From Enterobacterales bacterium (GTDB taxonomy: Bacteria; Pseudomonadota; Gammaproteobacteria; Enterobacterales; Kangiellaceae): a stretch of 64,000 nucleotides of DNA. A program made the translations under genes and the position numbers. The stretch lies in the NCBI GenBank assembly GCA_030949565.1, contig JAUZSK010000001.1, positions 1-64,000 of the forward strand, in the 5' to 3' direction. The notes beneath the pieces were generated by a model that did no database searches, was not told the DNA's origin, and saw only the letters and a program-made list of their open reading frames with translations. Below, in pieces: positions 41,441-52,647 of this stretch; positions within the stretch are counted from its first letter, which is position 1; each line of letters begins with the position of its first letter.

Positions 41441-41989
41441 TTATTTTTGCCCCAAAAATTCAACGATTTCATCTATTTCTAAACTTGTCATCGGAAATTG
41501 TGGCATTGCTGAAGCCGCGTTATTAAATTTAGGGTTTTTCAGTTTCTTTTTGACAAAACTCTTACCTTTAGCCTGTACGACACCGTCAAGCGTTGGCCCT
41601 AAATTACCCCCCTCTCCATTGATTAAATGGCATCCTTGACAGCCAAACTGAGCAATTAACTCTTCAGCAGAGCGAGTTGGCTGAGGAGCCACATCAGCTG
41701 CTCGACTATTTTTTACATCAGCGGTTAAAGTGCTATCAAGAAAAGCTTCGACCGCCAACGTTTCAGTGCCTGTCATGTGTGCTTTTTCTCTCATATGCGG
41801 CATTACAACTGACCATTCCCTTTTGGTATAATCTGAGGCGGGTCTGGCATTATGGCAGCGTGCACAATTTTCGCTGTAGAGTTTTGCACCTTCAGCAACC
41901 TTGCTAACCTTCTCGTTGGAACTTACAGGCATTGCAAAAAAATGCGTCATAAGCAACCAAGCTAAGGTAATTAATTTAATCTTTTTCAT
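41441..41989 (-). CDS. Diheme cytochrome c
   Basis: 182 residues with a signal peptide (LITLAWLLMTHFFAMPVSS) and two c-type heme sites: CARCH (about residue 42) and CQGCH (about residue 118). Each half is a small class-I type domain; candidate axial Met residues are in VVMPHM and AMPQFPM. It is periplasmic. It sits between the porin and the merR-copA unit with only a 12-bp gap to the porin gene, so it is probably part of the metal island and might take electrons from Cu(I) or another donor. That role is inference. Confidence 0.8.
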   Translation of the reverse strand: MKKIKLITLAWLLMTHFFAMPVSSNEKVSKVAEGAKLYSENCARCHNARPASDYTKREWSVVMPHMREKAHMTGTETLAVEAFLDSTLTADVKNSRAADVAPQPTRSAEELIAQFGCQGCHLINGEGGNLGPTLDGVVQAKGKSFVKKKLKNPKFNNAASAMPQFPMTSLEIDEIVEFLGQK

Positions 41990-42001
41990 AGTCTTCTCCT
42001 T

Positions 42002-43075
42002 TTAGAAACCAAACGCTAGCTGAACAAATATTCGGTTATCGATGTCACCGTCTTCAAGCTTTGTATTTTCGTAGGCAAACTTCAGTGCAGCACTAGCTTC
42101 TAGCCAATAGTCTACGCCCAACGTCCATCGTTTACCTGCAAGAGCATCATTTAATTCAGAGTATCGAACAATCAACTCGACCGGATTAAATACTTCTTTT
42201 CCTAATTGCCGCATTTGCCAGCTCCCTTGTAAATACCAACCGCCACGCTTAAATAAATCTTGTTCGCCATCCAAAGGATCAATAAAATCGGTTTCGGTGT
42301 TAATGATTTCGCCCCTAACTGTAGCAAATGAGGTGATCCAATTCACATCGATCGCATTAGCTGAGTAATTCAGTTTTCCATCATCTGAATAGGCGCCACT
42401 ATAAAAAGAATAGCCAACTTCGACGCTAGGCAAAAACGCATAGGCCACTCGACCTCCATAGGCTTGCTTGCCATTGTTATCACCTTTTGCCGCCTCAAAA
42501 GCAACTTCAGGAATGGAACCATGCCCACCAGGAACGCCAGCGCCACCCACAACCACCGCCTCTTCTCGTGGCCCACTAACCATATAAAAATCGGTGAATA
42601 GTTTGCCTTGCCCAACTTTAAACACATTTCGCACATTAACACCTTTATCTGACATTACCGGAATTAAGGGTGTTAAACTACCGTTACCACCATGCCCATA
42701 AATACCTGGTACCGCCGGTAGTTTATTAATCCAACTAGGATGTAAATTAGGACCAAACTGTCCAAAAGGTAATAAAAATTTACCCGCGGTAATAGTGGTA
42801 TTGTCATTTAAAAAATAGTGAATATCGGCATACTCCATTTCCACCACCGTTTCCCCATTTTCTCCAATTGAAAACTCAAGCTCAGACTCAATATGAATTT
42901 TTTCCGATAGTTGAAATAGGAATATAGGCACAAAGCGTGACTCGATACTGGAGTTTTCATTTTTCGCATCCACAAAAGTAACGTCTCCATAACCAGCCAC
43001 CGCAAAACGCCCAATGTCTAATGTTGATTCCTCTTGCGCGTAGACGTTAGCGGACAAGGCTAACGCCGCTAACAC
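42002..43075 (-). CDS. Outer-membrane porin-like protein of the metal island
   Basis: About 358 residues. Signal peptide ends near NVYAQE; the rest is a beta-barrel-type pattern (RFAVAGYGDVTFVDA, TTITAGKFLLPFGQFGP, GWYLQGSWQMRQ) ending in NRIFVQLAFGF. It resembles porins with a conserved GKFLLPFG strand. The start is uncertain: the given GTG leaves a short signal peptide, while an in-frame extension upstream (IIKKIFLTKVVLAALAL) looks like a complete one but has only ATA as start, preceded by GGGAGCAGG. A base error at the start codon is possible. Substrate unknown. Confidence 0.65.
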   Translation of the reverse strand: MLAALALSANVYAQEESTLDIGRFAVAGYGDVTFVDAKNENSSIESRFVPIFLFQLSEKIHIESELEFSIGENGETVVEMEYADIHYFLNDNTTITAGKFLLPFGQFGPNLHPSWINKLPAVPGIYGHGGNGSLTPLIPVMSDKGVNVRNVFKVGQGKLFTDFYMVSGPREEAVVVGGAGVPGGHGSIPEVAFEAAKGDNNGKQAYGGRVAYAFLPSVEVGYSFYSGAYSDDGKLNYSANAIDVNWITSFATVRGEIINTETDFIDPLDGEQDLFKRGGWYLQGSWQMRQLGKEVFNPVELIVRYSELNDALAGKRWTLGVDYWLEASAALKFAYENTKLEDGDIDNRIFVQLAFGF

Positions 43076-43234
43076 GACTTTAGTTAAAAATATTTTCTTT
43101 ATTATCCTGCTCCCTTGTTAGTAAAAAAGTGTCGCAATTTCAAGGACGAATTCCGACACCTCTATCATCTAATAAAACCTCTTTATTGTTATTGACATAG
43201 ATCAAACTGACACCAAATTTTTTTAAATATATTT

Positions 43235-44194
43235 TTAGTGCTTCTTTTTAGGGTTATAATTTCTAGAAGATGAGTGTGTATGCACTACTTTCCACTGGTC
43301 ATTTATTTTCTTAAAGAGAAATGTTTGATAGCCGCTTTTATCATATTTTTTACCTTTATTTTTCAACTGAGCTTTAAATCGAGTATCCGCAACGACCCAT
43401 GCGAAATCCTTTTTATCACCACCCTCAAAATGGATTTCGACATTGCTAAAATCTAAATTCATATAATCAAATGCGTCTTTCTCTGGCTCTACATGATGGT
43501 CAACCAAACTGTTTAAACCTTTATTTTGGCCACCAGATTCAATATAACGAGCACCATCAAAATTTAAAAAATTCTGGTGGAATGGTTTTCCGTCACCATT
43601 TTCCCAACCATATTTTATGGCGCTGATAATCGACTTTATCTGTTGTTCGTCTTTTGATTTAACAATTTTACCTTTGGCTACCATGCCCGCTTCAAAATGC
43701 CCGGGGATATTACAAGCAAACACAACATCAGGATTACCCTTAAATTTCCATGTTAATTTTTTAGTTTCGCCTGGTTTCAAGGTCATTGTATTGCCATCTT
43801 CATGAACCATATTTGGCATTGTCTTCATCATTTCCAAGTGTGCTTGTTGCTCTTCCTTGTCGCCAATAGAAAACTCATGATTTAATTGTCCTTTATTCGT
43901 AATAATAAAAGTGATTACTTCACCATCTTTAAAATTTAGTTCATCCGAAAATTCGTAACGCATGGTGTCCTTGGTGGTGACAAGAATCTCTCTTGTGGCA
44001 TCCGACGCATTAGCTGGCTGACCAACGCCACTGATTTCAGAGCCGTGAGAATGAGCTGAATCCTTGGAATGGTGTCCAGAAGACTCCTTGCTAGTTGTTT
44101 TTTTGTGTTGATGCTGATGCTCTCCACCCGCAATTGCTTGCGCTGAAAAAATACCAAATAAGCTAATGCTCAGAATTATCATTTTATTGTTCAT
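43235..44194 (-). CDS. Periplasmic cupredoxin fused to an NTF2/SnoaL-like domain
   Basis: 319 residues. Signal peptide, His-rich linker (HQHQH, HHSKDSAHSHG; residues 25-55), a CopI-type cupredoxin (about 60-180) with intact type-1 copper ligands (NHEFSIG; FACNIPGHFEAGM), then an NTF2/SnoaL-like domain (about 185-315; IKSIISAIKYGWENGDG, VVADTRFKAQL, INDQWKVVHTHSS). The cupredoxin likely binds or relays copper in the periplasm; the second domain could be a binding pocket. The fusion is unusual to me. It is 40 bp from cusA on the same strand. Confidence 0.8.
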   Translation of the reverse strand: MNNKMIILSISLFGIFSAQAIAGGEHQHQHKKTTSKESSGHHSKDSAHSHGSEISGVGQPANASDATREILVTTKDTMRYEFSDELNFKDGEVITFIITNKGQLNHEFSIGDKEEQQAHLEMMKTMPNMVHEDGNTMTLKPGETKKLTWKFKGNPDVVFACNIPGHFEAGMVAKGKIVKSKDEQQIKSIISAIKYGWENGDGKPFHQNFLNFDGARYIESGGQNKGLNSLVDHHVEPEKDAFDYMNLDFSNVEIHFEGGDKKDFAWVVADTRFKAQLKNKGKKYDKSGYQTFLFKKINDQWKVVHTHSSSRNYNPKKKH

Positions 44195-44241
44195 ATTTAT
44201 TTCCTTTATTAAGTTAAGTGTTTATATTTTTAAAAAGGGTG

Positions 44242-47200
44242 TTACTTAAGTGCATGCCTACGCCAGATATAATAGACAGCAGGTACCACTAAAAGCGTTA
44301 GGATAACGGAACTCACCATCCCTCCAACCATGGGTGCGGCAATTCGACTCATCACTTCAGATCCTGTACCGGTACCCAATAAAATAGGTAATAATCCTGC
44401 GACAATTGCCGCAGCTGTCATCATAACCGGCCTAACCCTTAATCCTGCACCATGTAAAACAGCTTCAGATAACAGCGGGATAGTAGGCTCTATATTTTGT
44501 TTACGACAAGTATCTAACAACTCCTGATACGATTGATTTAGATAAACAAGCATGATGACACCTATCTCAACCGACACTCCAGCCAAGGCGATAAAACCCA
44601 CTCCAACAGCGACTGAAAAATTGTAATCTTGCAAATACATCAACCAAATACTACCAACCATTGCGAGCGGTAAAGTGCCCATGATGATGCCAACTTCAAC
44701 AAAGTTTCTAAAATTGATAAATAGTAATACAACAATAATAAACAGAGTCAAAGGGACCACGTAAGCGAGCTTGGCTTTAGCTCTCACCATATATTCATAC
44801 TGTCCCGACCAACCAATTGAATAACCTGGGGGAAGTTTTAATTCTTGATTAACTACGCGCTGCGCTTCGACCACATAAGTACCGACATCCACACCTTCTA
44901 TGTCAATAAACGACCAGCCGTTTAGGCGAGCGTTCTCACTTTTTATACCAGGGGGACCATCTTCAACAAATACGTTGGCAACATCGGATAATGCGATTCT
45001 TTCGCCTCGTGGTGTGACAATGGGAAGCATGGCAAGTTGTTCAGGGGAATTTCGATAGTCTTGAGGATAGCGAACATTAACCGGATAACGCTCCAAACCC
45101 TCGACGGTTTGAGTCACATTCATGCCACCAATAGCTGTAGCGACTACCTGTTGAACATCCGCAATGTTAAGTCCATATCTTGCCGCTTTTACCCTTTGAA
45201 TGTCGACTTTAATATAACGCCCACCGGCAACACGCTCTGAATAAACGGATGCAGTACCCGGTACATCTTTTAAAATTTCCTCCAATTGTTTACCAATTTT
45301 TTGAATCTCAGTTAATTTAGGACCAGAAATTTTTATGCCCACGGGGGTTTTAATACCAGTTGCCAGCATATCAATCCGGGTTTTAATGGGCATCACCCAT
45401 GCATTGGTAACGCCAGGAAATTTAACTAACTGATCGAGTTCCTTTTTTAATTTTTCAGTGGTCATACCTTCACGCCATTCGCTATGTGGTTTTAGCTGAA
45501 TGAAGGTTTCAATCATGGTCAAGGGCGCAGGATCAGTCGCTGTTTCCGCTCGACCAACCTTTCCGAAAACAGTTTTTACTTCGGGAACGGTTTTAATCAG
45601 CTTGTCGGTTTGTTGCAACAACTCTCGCGCTTTACCAATGGATATCCCTGGGTAGGTGGTTGGCATATACATCAAATCACCTTCATCTAAGGGTGGAATA
45701 AATTCACTGCCAATTTTATCCAAAGGCCACATACCAATAAAAAAGATCACCAAAGCCATTAACAAAGTTGTTTTTGGATAGGCTAAAACTTTTTAAGGGT
45801 TGGCATGTAAACCGCAGTTAACGCTCTATTAATTGGATTTTTATGCTCGGGTAAAACTTTACCGCGAATAAAATATCCCATAAGTACCGGTACAACCGTT
45901 ATCGCAAGAGCCGCGGAGGCGGCCATCGCATAGGTTTTAGTAAAGGCGAGCGGGGCAAACATGCGACCTTCTTGCGCTTCCAAAGTAAAAACTGGTACAA
46001 AACTGATGGTAATAATTAGCAGACTAAAAAATAAAGCAGGTCCCACTTCACTAGCGGCTTGAGCCACCACTTGCCATCGATTTTCATCCGTAAGCGGTGT
46101 TTTTTCCATATGCTTATGCATGTTCTCAATCATAACAATGGCACCATCAATCATTGCACCAATGGCTATTGCTATCCCTCCGAGCGACATAATATTTGCG
46201 TTTAACCCTTGCATATGCATGATTATAAATGCCGTTAATATCCCGATTGGTAAACTAATAATTGCGACTAAAGAGGATCTCACGTGAAATAAGAAGATCA
46301 CACAAACTAACGCAACAACAGCAAATTCCTCAAGTAATTTATACCAAAGATTATCCACTGCTCGTTTAATCAAAGCGCTACGATCATAAACGGTCACTAT
46401 CTCGACTCCTTCCGGTAACCCTTTTTTCAGCTCCTCTAATTTAGCTTTAGCACCATCAATTACTTTTTGAGCGTTCTCACCAAAGCGCATCACCACAATT
46501 CCACCGACGGTTTCACCTTCACCATTAAGTTCGGCTATCCCACGGCGCATCTGCGGACCAATTCCAATATCAGCCACATCTTTTAATAGCAAGGGTGTTC
46601 CATTTTTATTTACACCGAGAGGAATGTTGCCCAAGTCCTCTTCATTTTTTAAATAGCCGGTAGCACGAACCATATATTCCGCTTCGGCCATTTCAACCAC
46701 CGAGGCACCAATTTCTTGATTACCTCTTTTTATAGCATTTTTGATATGCGACAAAGGCATTCCAAACGCTCGTAATTTATCGGGGTCCACACTGACTTGA
46801 TACTGCTTAACCATGCCACCCAATGCGGATACTTCTGATACACCTGGAACAGTTTGTAGCTCAAATTTTAGAAACCAATCTTGAATACTTCTCAGTTGGC
46901 TAATATCATTCTTACCGGTTTTATCCACTAATGCATAAATATACACCCAACCGACACCGGTGGCATCGGGGCCTAATTGGGGGCGCGCACTTGAAGGTAA
47001 CGAAGGTGCAACTTGGCTTAGGTATTCAAGTACCCGACTACGCGCCCAGTAAAGATCGGTTTGTTCATCAAAAATAATATAAACGTAAGAATCACCAAAA
47101 AAAGAATAACCTCTCACTGTCACCGCACCAGGTACAGAAAGCATTGCTGTCGTTAAAGGGTAGGTGACCTGATCTTCCACTACCTGTGGCGCTTGGCCGG

Positions 47201-47360
47201 GGTAAGTCGTTTTTATAATAACCTGTACATCAGATAAATCAGGTAGCGCATCAACCGGTGTATTTTTCAAAGAATATAATCCTACACCAAGGATAAAAAA
47301 GGTGGCTAGCAAAACAAAAAAACGATTGCCAACAGACCACTGAATAATTGACTTAATCAT
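44242..47360 (-). CDS. cusA: Heavy-metal RND efflux pump CusA (one frame break)
   Basis: About 1,040 residues, 12 membrane helices and two large periplasmic loops; proton-driven Cu(I)/Ag(I) export. Visible: [18 protein letters not shown], the TM4 proton relay ([17 protein letters not shown]), and [17 protein letters not shown], whose Met matches the central methionine of E. coli CusA. The equivalents of the other two Cus methionines are less clear ([14 protein letters not shown]), so substrate is likely but not certain. The frame changes at about 45770-45780 (PTLKK / [11 protein letters not shown]), one lost base. It is 5 bp after cusB. Confidence 0.9.
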
Positions 47361-47365
47361 TATTA

Positions 47366-48904
47366 CTACTCCTTAGAACCAGTTTCTTCGATTACCGAAG
47401 ATGACTGGTCATTACCGCGACCAAGAATAACTAAATCAGTGATCATAAAATTGTCATCCATCAAATGAAAATCAAACTGAACTTCCATACCTTGTTTAAG
47501 ACCCGTTAAATCAACCGCATCGGTAGCGATAAAATCCACTGAAGCAGCATCGCGTCCCCATTCAGGTATTGCTTCTCGACTAATATTTAACATGCGGTGC
47601 TTGGCCATAAGGCTATTAATGACGCCTTTTACTGAGATCGAACTAACGCTGGAAGTATCACTTTCTTCTAGAGGGTGACTCATGCGCTTAAAATCAGAAG
47701 ATTTACTCGACTCAGAATCCAACAAGAACTGTGCTGAAGTCACCACGATTTCGCCTTCATCTAAACCCGCTAAGATTTGGATCGTCTTATCATCGACTTG
47801 CCCCATTTTAACTTCGATTGATTTATAACGGCCTTCTCCTATCGCCAATACAACCCGATTCATACTACCTGTTCGGATAACGGCTTCTTTTGGTACTACC
47901 AGGCTTTTCTCTTTCAGTAACGGATGAATAATGACCTGCGCATACATATTAGGCTTGAGTTTTTCACCAGGATTTTTAAAACGCAGTCGCACTTTTAAGG
48001 TTCTAGTTTGTTTATTTAACGTTGGGTAGATGTAATCAACCTTTCCCGTCCATTCAGTGCCAGGTAAATAATCAAGCGTCATGGTGACTGGTTGCCCTAT
48101 TTTTACCAGATTATTTTGCCGTTCAAACACCTCTGCTTCAACCCAAACTTCTTGTAGTTGGCCAATCGACATAAGCGTTTTACTGGGGTTTACATAAAAA
48201 CCTTCTCGGATATTTAGATTGTCAATCACCCCACTTTGTGGAGCAAAAAAAGTCACTCTTTGTGTGACCTGGCGAGTTTTAAGTAGGCGATTAATTTCTT
48301 TAGTTGGTATTTGTAAGGCTTTTAACCTAGCTTTAGCCGCTCTAATTAAACCTTTATTTTTTCGATCTAACGCAAGAAGAAATTCCTCCTGCGCATTGAC
48401 CAATTCAGGCGAATAAATTTCATAAAGCGGCTGGCCTTTTGTCACTGGATCGCCAGAGGCTTTCACGTAAAGCTTTTCTATCCAACCCTTAACGCGAGGA
48501 TGAATATGGACTAATTGGTCTTCATCATATTTAACGTAACCGACTGTTTTAATTTGTGTATGCAGATATTTAAGTTCTGCTTTAGCCGTTCTTACACCTA
48601 AGTTGTTGACAACTTCTGGAGATATTTTAATAGTGCCAACGCCAGCATCAGAACCTCCACCACCATCAGCGTAAACCGCAACTAAATCCATGCCCATTGG
48701 CGATTTCCCAGGTTTATCTCGACGATAATTAGCATCCATCGGTGCCACCCAATAAATTGGTTGCTTTTTAGCTGAGGTAGCATTGCCACTGACCTCCGAT
48801 TCGGTAGAAAAAATTCCCATAACTGCATAAGTCACTAAACCACCAACCAAGGCAGCAATGGCAATATTAGTTATTTTAGAAGGAAAGGCTTTATTTTTAG
48901 TCAT
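47366..48904 (-). CDS. cusB: Membrane-fusion subunit CusB with C-terminal CusF-like domain
   Basis: 512 residues. Membrane anchor (about 13-32), a heavy-metal-binding motif ([12 protein letters not shown] ... SPMGMDLV, residues 50-78), the HlyD/MFP core ([21 protein letters not shown], lipoyl and barrel parts to about 390), then a CusF-like beta-barrel (about 425-495). The CusF-like domain lacks the expected ligands: where CusF has His, Trp, Met, Met this copy has [17 protein letters not shown]. It links CusA to CusC and may pass copper to the pump. It overlaps neither neighbour but is within 6 bp of both. Confidence 0.88.
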   Translation of the reverse strand: MTKNKAFPSKITNIAIAALVGGLVTYAVMGIFSTESEVSGNATSAKKQPIYWVAPMDANYRRDKPGKSPMGMDLVAVYADGGGGSDAGVGTIKISPEVVNNLGVRTAKAELKYLHTQIKTVGYVKYDEDQLVHIHPRVKGWIEKLYVKASGDPVTKGQPLYEIYSPELVNAQEEFLLALDRKNKGLIRAAKARLKALQIPTKEINRLLKTRQVTQRVTFFAPQSGVIDNLNIREGFYVNPSKTLMSIGQLQEVWVEAEVFERQNNLVKIGQPVTMTLDYLPGTEWTGKVDYIYPTLNKQTRTLKVRLRFKNPGEKLKPNMYAQVIIHPLLKEKSLVVPKEAVIRTGSMNRVVLAIGEGRYKSIEVKMGQVDDKTIQILAGLDEGEIVVTSAQFLLDSESSKSSDFKRMSHPLEESDTSSVSSISVKGVINSLMAKHRMLNISREAIPEWGRDAASVDFIATDAVDLTGLKQGMEVQFDFHLMDDNFMITDLVILGRGNDQSSSVIEETGSKE

Positions 48905-48905
48905 T

Positions 48906-50378
48906 TTATTCTCCTAGCTCAGACACTTTGTCATTTACTGTGGCTAATTGGGTTGTCAATGTTTGATTATGGTTTTGCTTATTAGAGGCACGCAGATCAG
49001 AGTCTTGGTTATTTGACTCGATTAAAAAGTAATTAAGTTGGACAATGTTTTTCTGAATATCAACATCTATATTCAGCGCGTCAATACGAGCGTTAAGCTC
49101 TGCGATTCTTGATCGAACCACTTCGGCAAAATCACCATCGTCATTTGTGTAGGCAGTTAAAGATGCTTCAGCTTGGTCATGCATTTGGGGCAGTAAGCGC
49201 TGTTTAAAAAGTTTTTGTCTCTCGATTAAACGAAGCAGTTGAGCCCTTGTTGAATTATAGGATGCTATTAAACGCCTTAAAACCAACCATCGTTGTGTTT
49301 TTACTGATGCTTTCTTAGAGGTTGCGGCGCGAAGTTGTTGGTCCTGTCTATTTTCGGTAAATAGGGGTAAATCAAAGCTCACACCCACTGAAAACAAATC
49401 GGAGCGAGGCTGGCCTAGAGGAGAGGCATCTCGATAACCATAACTAGCTGTAACGCCCCATTCTGGTTTATATTTTTGCTTCGCAAGATCTACCGAAGAC
49501 TGACTAGCCTTAAGTTTCTGATCGATTGCAACCACTGCTGGGTGTCTGGATATCATTTTAACTAACGTTTGAACCGACGGCGCTGCTTGACTAACAAATG
49601 TCGGATTAATGAGTACAATTTGCGGTAATTCAACAGCAATCGAAAAATTCATATTTGAATCAAATTTAAAAGATGATGCCTGTTGAGAATTTTCACCGCC
49701 ATTGCCAATTAACCACTCAGCAATACGCTGTTTAGAAGCATCAAGTTTTTGATTAAGCTGTGTAGACGGTCATCCAAGCGAGTTAGTTCTAACTGGGCTC
49801 TCACTAGATCTTGTTGCCGTGTTTTCCCAACCGCTGAGGAGTAACTAGCCTCAGCTACATCCACCAGTTGTTCAAAAAAGGGCTCTATCTGATTCGATCA
49901 AAGCGATACTTTGCTGCGCTTTGTAAGCATCTAGCCACAGCTGACTGACGGATACGGTCACTTTAGCTTTTCGATCTTGTCGCTGATAAGGGAATTGCTG
50001 CTCTAGGTTGGCTAATTGCTGTTGCTTAATGGCAAGGCTATCGCCTCGAGGGAACATTTGAGAAATACCGAGTTTTACTTGCGTCATAGCTTCTTGGTTA
50101 AACTGAAAGCTATCAGATGCAATATTTGCTAGACCGAGTGAGACCTTTGGATCGGGCAAAGTACCGGCTGCAACGCTAAGTGATTTAATCGAGTCTTGAT
50201 TCAATTGATTGCCTAGCAACCAAGGATCGTTAGTTTTTGCTATTTGAATAATTTCATCTAGCTCTAAACTGTTTTCTGTACTAGAACTTTGGGTATTGAT
50301 TATTGAGTGACTAGACTCTGCTATCAAAATGTGGGGTAGCATCATCCCGATAGCCAATATAAATAGTTTAAAGGTCAT
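48906..50378 (-). CDS. cusC: Outer-membrane efflux protein CusC/TolC family (two frame breaks)
   Basis: About 490 residues joined: signal peptide (LFILAIGMMLPHILIAESSH), then two OEP repeats of long helices (LELDEIIQIAKTNDPWLLGN; DLAKQKYKPEWGVTASYGYRD-like segment, here KPEWGVTASYGYRD) ending in helical LNYFLIESNNQD. It is the outer-membrane channel of the tripartite pump. Frames change at about 49885-49892 (a run of T/A) and 49758-49768. It is first in the cusCBA operon. About 230 bp upstream contain a quasi-palindrome (CCAATTCGA ... TCGATTGG, 50448-50471) that might be an operator. Confidence 0.82.
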
Positions 50379-50609
50379 TATTTTATCCTAATGGTGGAAA
50401 AGCTATAAAATGTGTTTTAGTTTTAGATTGGCAATGGTTAGTAATACCAATCGATTCAAGTTCGAATTGGTTTTTCAAATGAAGAATTTAATTAGAAAAT
50501 AACCAATATCGAAGATCGACTAGGGAAGAAAGGTGTCACAACTTGGATTGAAAAGGTAATTTAAGCTGCTAAACGCTATTATGATTCCACTAGACGGATC
50601 AATGCTAGG

Positions 50610-51056
50610 TTAAGCAGTAATGGGAGGACGATAGAGTGAAGAAACAGGGCTGTTAGGTAATGACTGATAGACAGAAATATCAATCTCATAAGTCTGAAGG
50701 CCGCTTTTAAGATCAAACATTGCTGGCAAAGCGATGAAAACACAACCGGCCATGCTACAACTAGAACCGCCTTTGCAACAATCTTTCATATTTTGCATAT
50801 GGTTTGAATACGAGGATTTATTCTTCTGAACTTGTTCAACTTGCCTAGCAATGACTGCATGACTATGGATATTTGTCGCGTCTACAGCCTCTAAATGCTG
50901 CTGATTTGAAATTTCTGAGTGATGTTGGGTAACCTGAGTTTCTGCACCACCCATAGAAATAGCTGACGAATATCCAACAATAGAAGACAACACCGACTGA
51001 CTAAAAAACATCAGTAGCGCTAGGGTGGCAAGCCTTTTATTATTAAATTTAAACAT
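50610..51056 (-). CDS. Secreted His/Cys-rich protein upstream of cusCBA
   Basis: 148 residues, not assigned to a family. Signal peptide (LATLALLMFFSQSVLSS), a His-containing middle (TQHHSEISNQQH, IHSHAV), then DCCKGGSSCSMAGCVFIALP with four Cys. The pattern resembles small secreted metal-associated proteins near copper genes (CopL-like or DUF2946-like), but I cannot confirm that. Its position at the head of the pump operon and the Cys/His content suggest periplasmic metal binding. Confidence 0.6.
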   Translation of the reverse strand: MFKFNNKRLATLALLMFFSQSVLSSIVGYSSAISMGGAETQVTQHHSEISNQQHLEAVDATNIHSHAVIARQVEQVQKNKSSYSNHMQNMKDCCKGGSSCSMAGCVFIALPAMFDLKSGLQTYEIDISVYQSLPNSPVSSLYRPPITA

Positions 51057-51342
51057 ATTTCCAATTTAATCTAGACAACAAATACAACTAAATGGGCAAA
51101 CTCGCTTTCATAATTTAGTGAGCTTACCAATTTCTCCTTAGCTATTAGTCAGAACAACACCAAGCTAGTTAAGTTATAACTAAGATACACTTAAAGCTAA
51201 AAAGTTTCAATGAAATACCAATTTTTTATACTTTTGCATGACTTGGATCATTATTTTCTAGCAATTGACGATCAAACACCCCACTAACAAGAGGAATCTA
51301 TACCTCATATTCGTTGCAAGAATAGGCAACATAGGGCAATTT

Positions 51343-52647
51343 TTAGTGTGATTTATCACTTAGTGGGATCGTTAGTTGCGCTTCCAGCCCACCTTTAGGA
51401 TGATTTTCTAGCTGTATTGTCCCGCCATGCATTTCTGCAATTCTCTGTACGATTGCCAATCCGAGCCCCGATCCCTTGCCGCCTCGGGCTTTATCGCCTC
51501 GGGCAAAAGGCTGAAATAATCGCTCTCTGTCAAGATCTAGTATGCCTTTTCCGTGGTCTCTTACGATGATCTGAATTATTTCAGCAGTGTGTTGGGTCAA
51601 AACAATCACCGGAGCTTTACCGTAGCGGAATGCGTTTTCAATCAGATTGCTTAATAAACGCTTCATCGCCAAAGGTTTAAATTTAATTTTTGGTATCTTT
51701 GACAGTTCAGTTTTGATCCCCTCATGTTGTTTATTGGCCGCAGACACCACCTGCTCAATTAAATCATTGAGGTCCCCCAGCTCTTTTGCCTCTTCGCTTC
51801 CAAATCGAACATAACCGATAAACTGGTCAATAATATCGTCCATATCCTGAGTGTCCGCTATCAGTCCCTGTTTAAGCTCCTCATCTTGGGTTGATAAAAA
51901 TTCACAGGACAGCCTAATACGAGTAATAGGCGTGCGAAGGTCGTGGGATATACCGGCTAATAGCAACGTGCGATCTTCTTCTAATTGATGAATATCTGCC
52001 GCCATCTGATTAAAAGTTGAAGTGACATCAACCAACTCCTGAGGGCCAGTTTCCTTAAGTTTTCCAGGATAATCACCACGACCAATTTCACGCGCTGCAA
52101 AGGCTAAGCGTTTTAATGGGCGATGTAATTGTTTAACCAAAGCCCATGCGCCTATAAGACTCAAAAATAATATAACGGTGGAAAAAATGAGTAAAGAAAG
52201 TGGTGCGCTTCCATCATATTCCCCAATTGGCATGCGTATCCAATATTTGGGGTGAACTGGCTCGTTGACCCAAACATAAACTCTATCGGATAATTCGATT
52301 CTAACTTCAGTGCCGTCACCTAAAAATTCAGTAGCTGCCTTAGTGAAAGCTGGGTGGGCTTCAGCCTCGGCTAAACCATCCGGTAGTAATCCGCTATTAA
52401 TCCAGAAGAGTTCTAATTCGGTGGTTTCACTAAACCCAACAGATAAGTTCTTTGGGATATCATTTTCAGCGCCAAGATATTGTAATTTAATTTGATTAGT
52501 AACTAGGTACATAATGGTACGATTTTTCTTGTCCACCACAAAATGTTGCACGGTTACAAAAGAAATCATTTGACTGATGACTAACAGCGTTGCGATCATC
52601 AACGCGTTTCGACCAAAAAAACTTTTAGGGAAAATCTGAACCTTCAA
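51343..52647 (-). CDS. EnvZ-family sensor histidine kinase
   Basis: 434 residues: membrane helix (LMIATLLVISQMISFVTVQ), periplasmic domain (about 35-150), second helix (SLLIFSTVILFLSLIGAWA), HAMP (KQLHRPLKRLAFAAREIGRG), H-box LLAGISHDLRTPITRIRLS and the ATPase boxes NLIENAFRYG, DHGKGI and GKGSGLGLAIV. All catalytic residues are present. It resembles EnvZ closely. No ompR-type response regulator is found next to it: 52648-52790 is non-coding and the next gene is SCO1. The 286-bp gap on its other side holds no gene. Signal could be osmotic or envelope-related. Confidence 0.85.
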   Translation of the reverse strand: MKVQIFPKSFFGRNALMIATLLVISQMISFVTVQHFVVDKKNRTIMYLVTNQIKLQYLGAENDIPKNLSVGFSETTELELFWINSGLLPDGLAEAEAHPAFTKAATEFLGDGTEVRIELSDRVYVWVNEPVHPKYWIRMPIGEYDGSAPLSLLIFSTVILFLSLIGAWALVKQLHRPLKRLAFAAREIGRGDYPGKLKETGPQELVDVTSTFNQMAADIHQLEEDRTLLLAGISHDLRTPITRIRLSCEFLSTQDEELKQGLIADTQDMDDIIDQFIGYVRFGSEEAKELGDLNDLIEQVVSAANKQHEGIKTELSKIPKIKFKPLAMKRLLSNLIENAFRYGKAPVIVLTQHTAEIIQIIVRDHGKGILDLDRERLFQPFARGDKARGGKGSGLGLAIVQRIAEMHGGTIQLENHPKGGLEAQLTIPLSDKSH

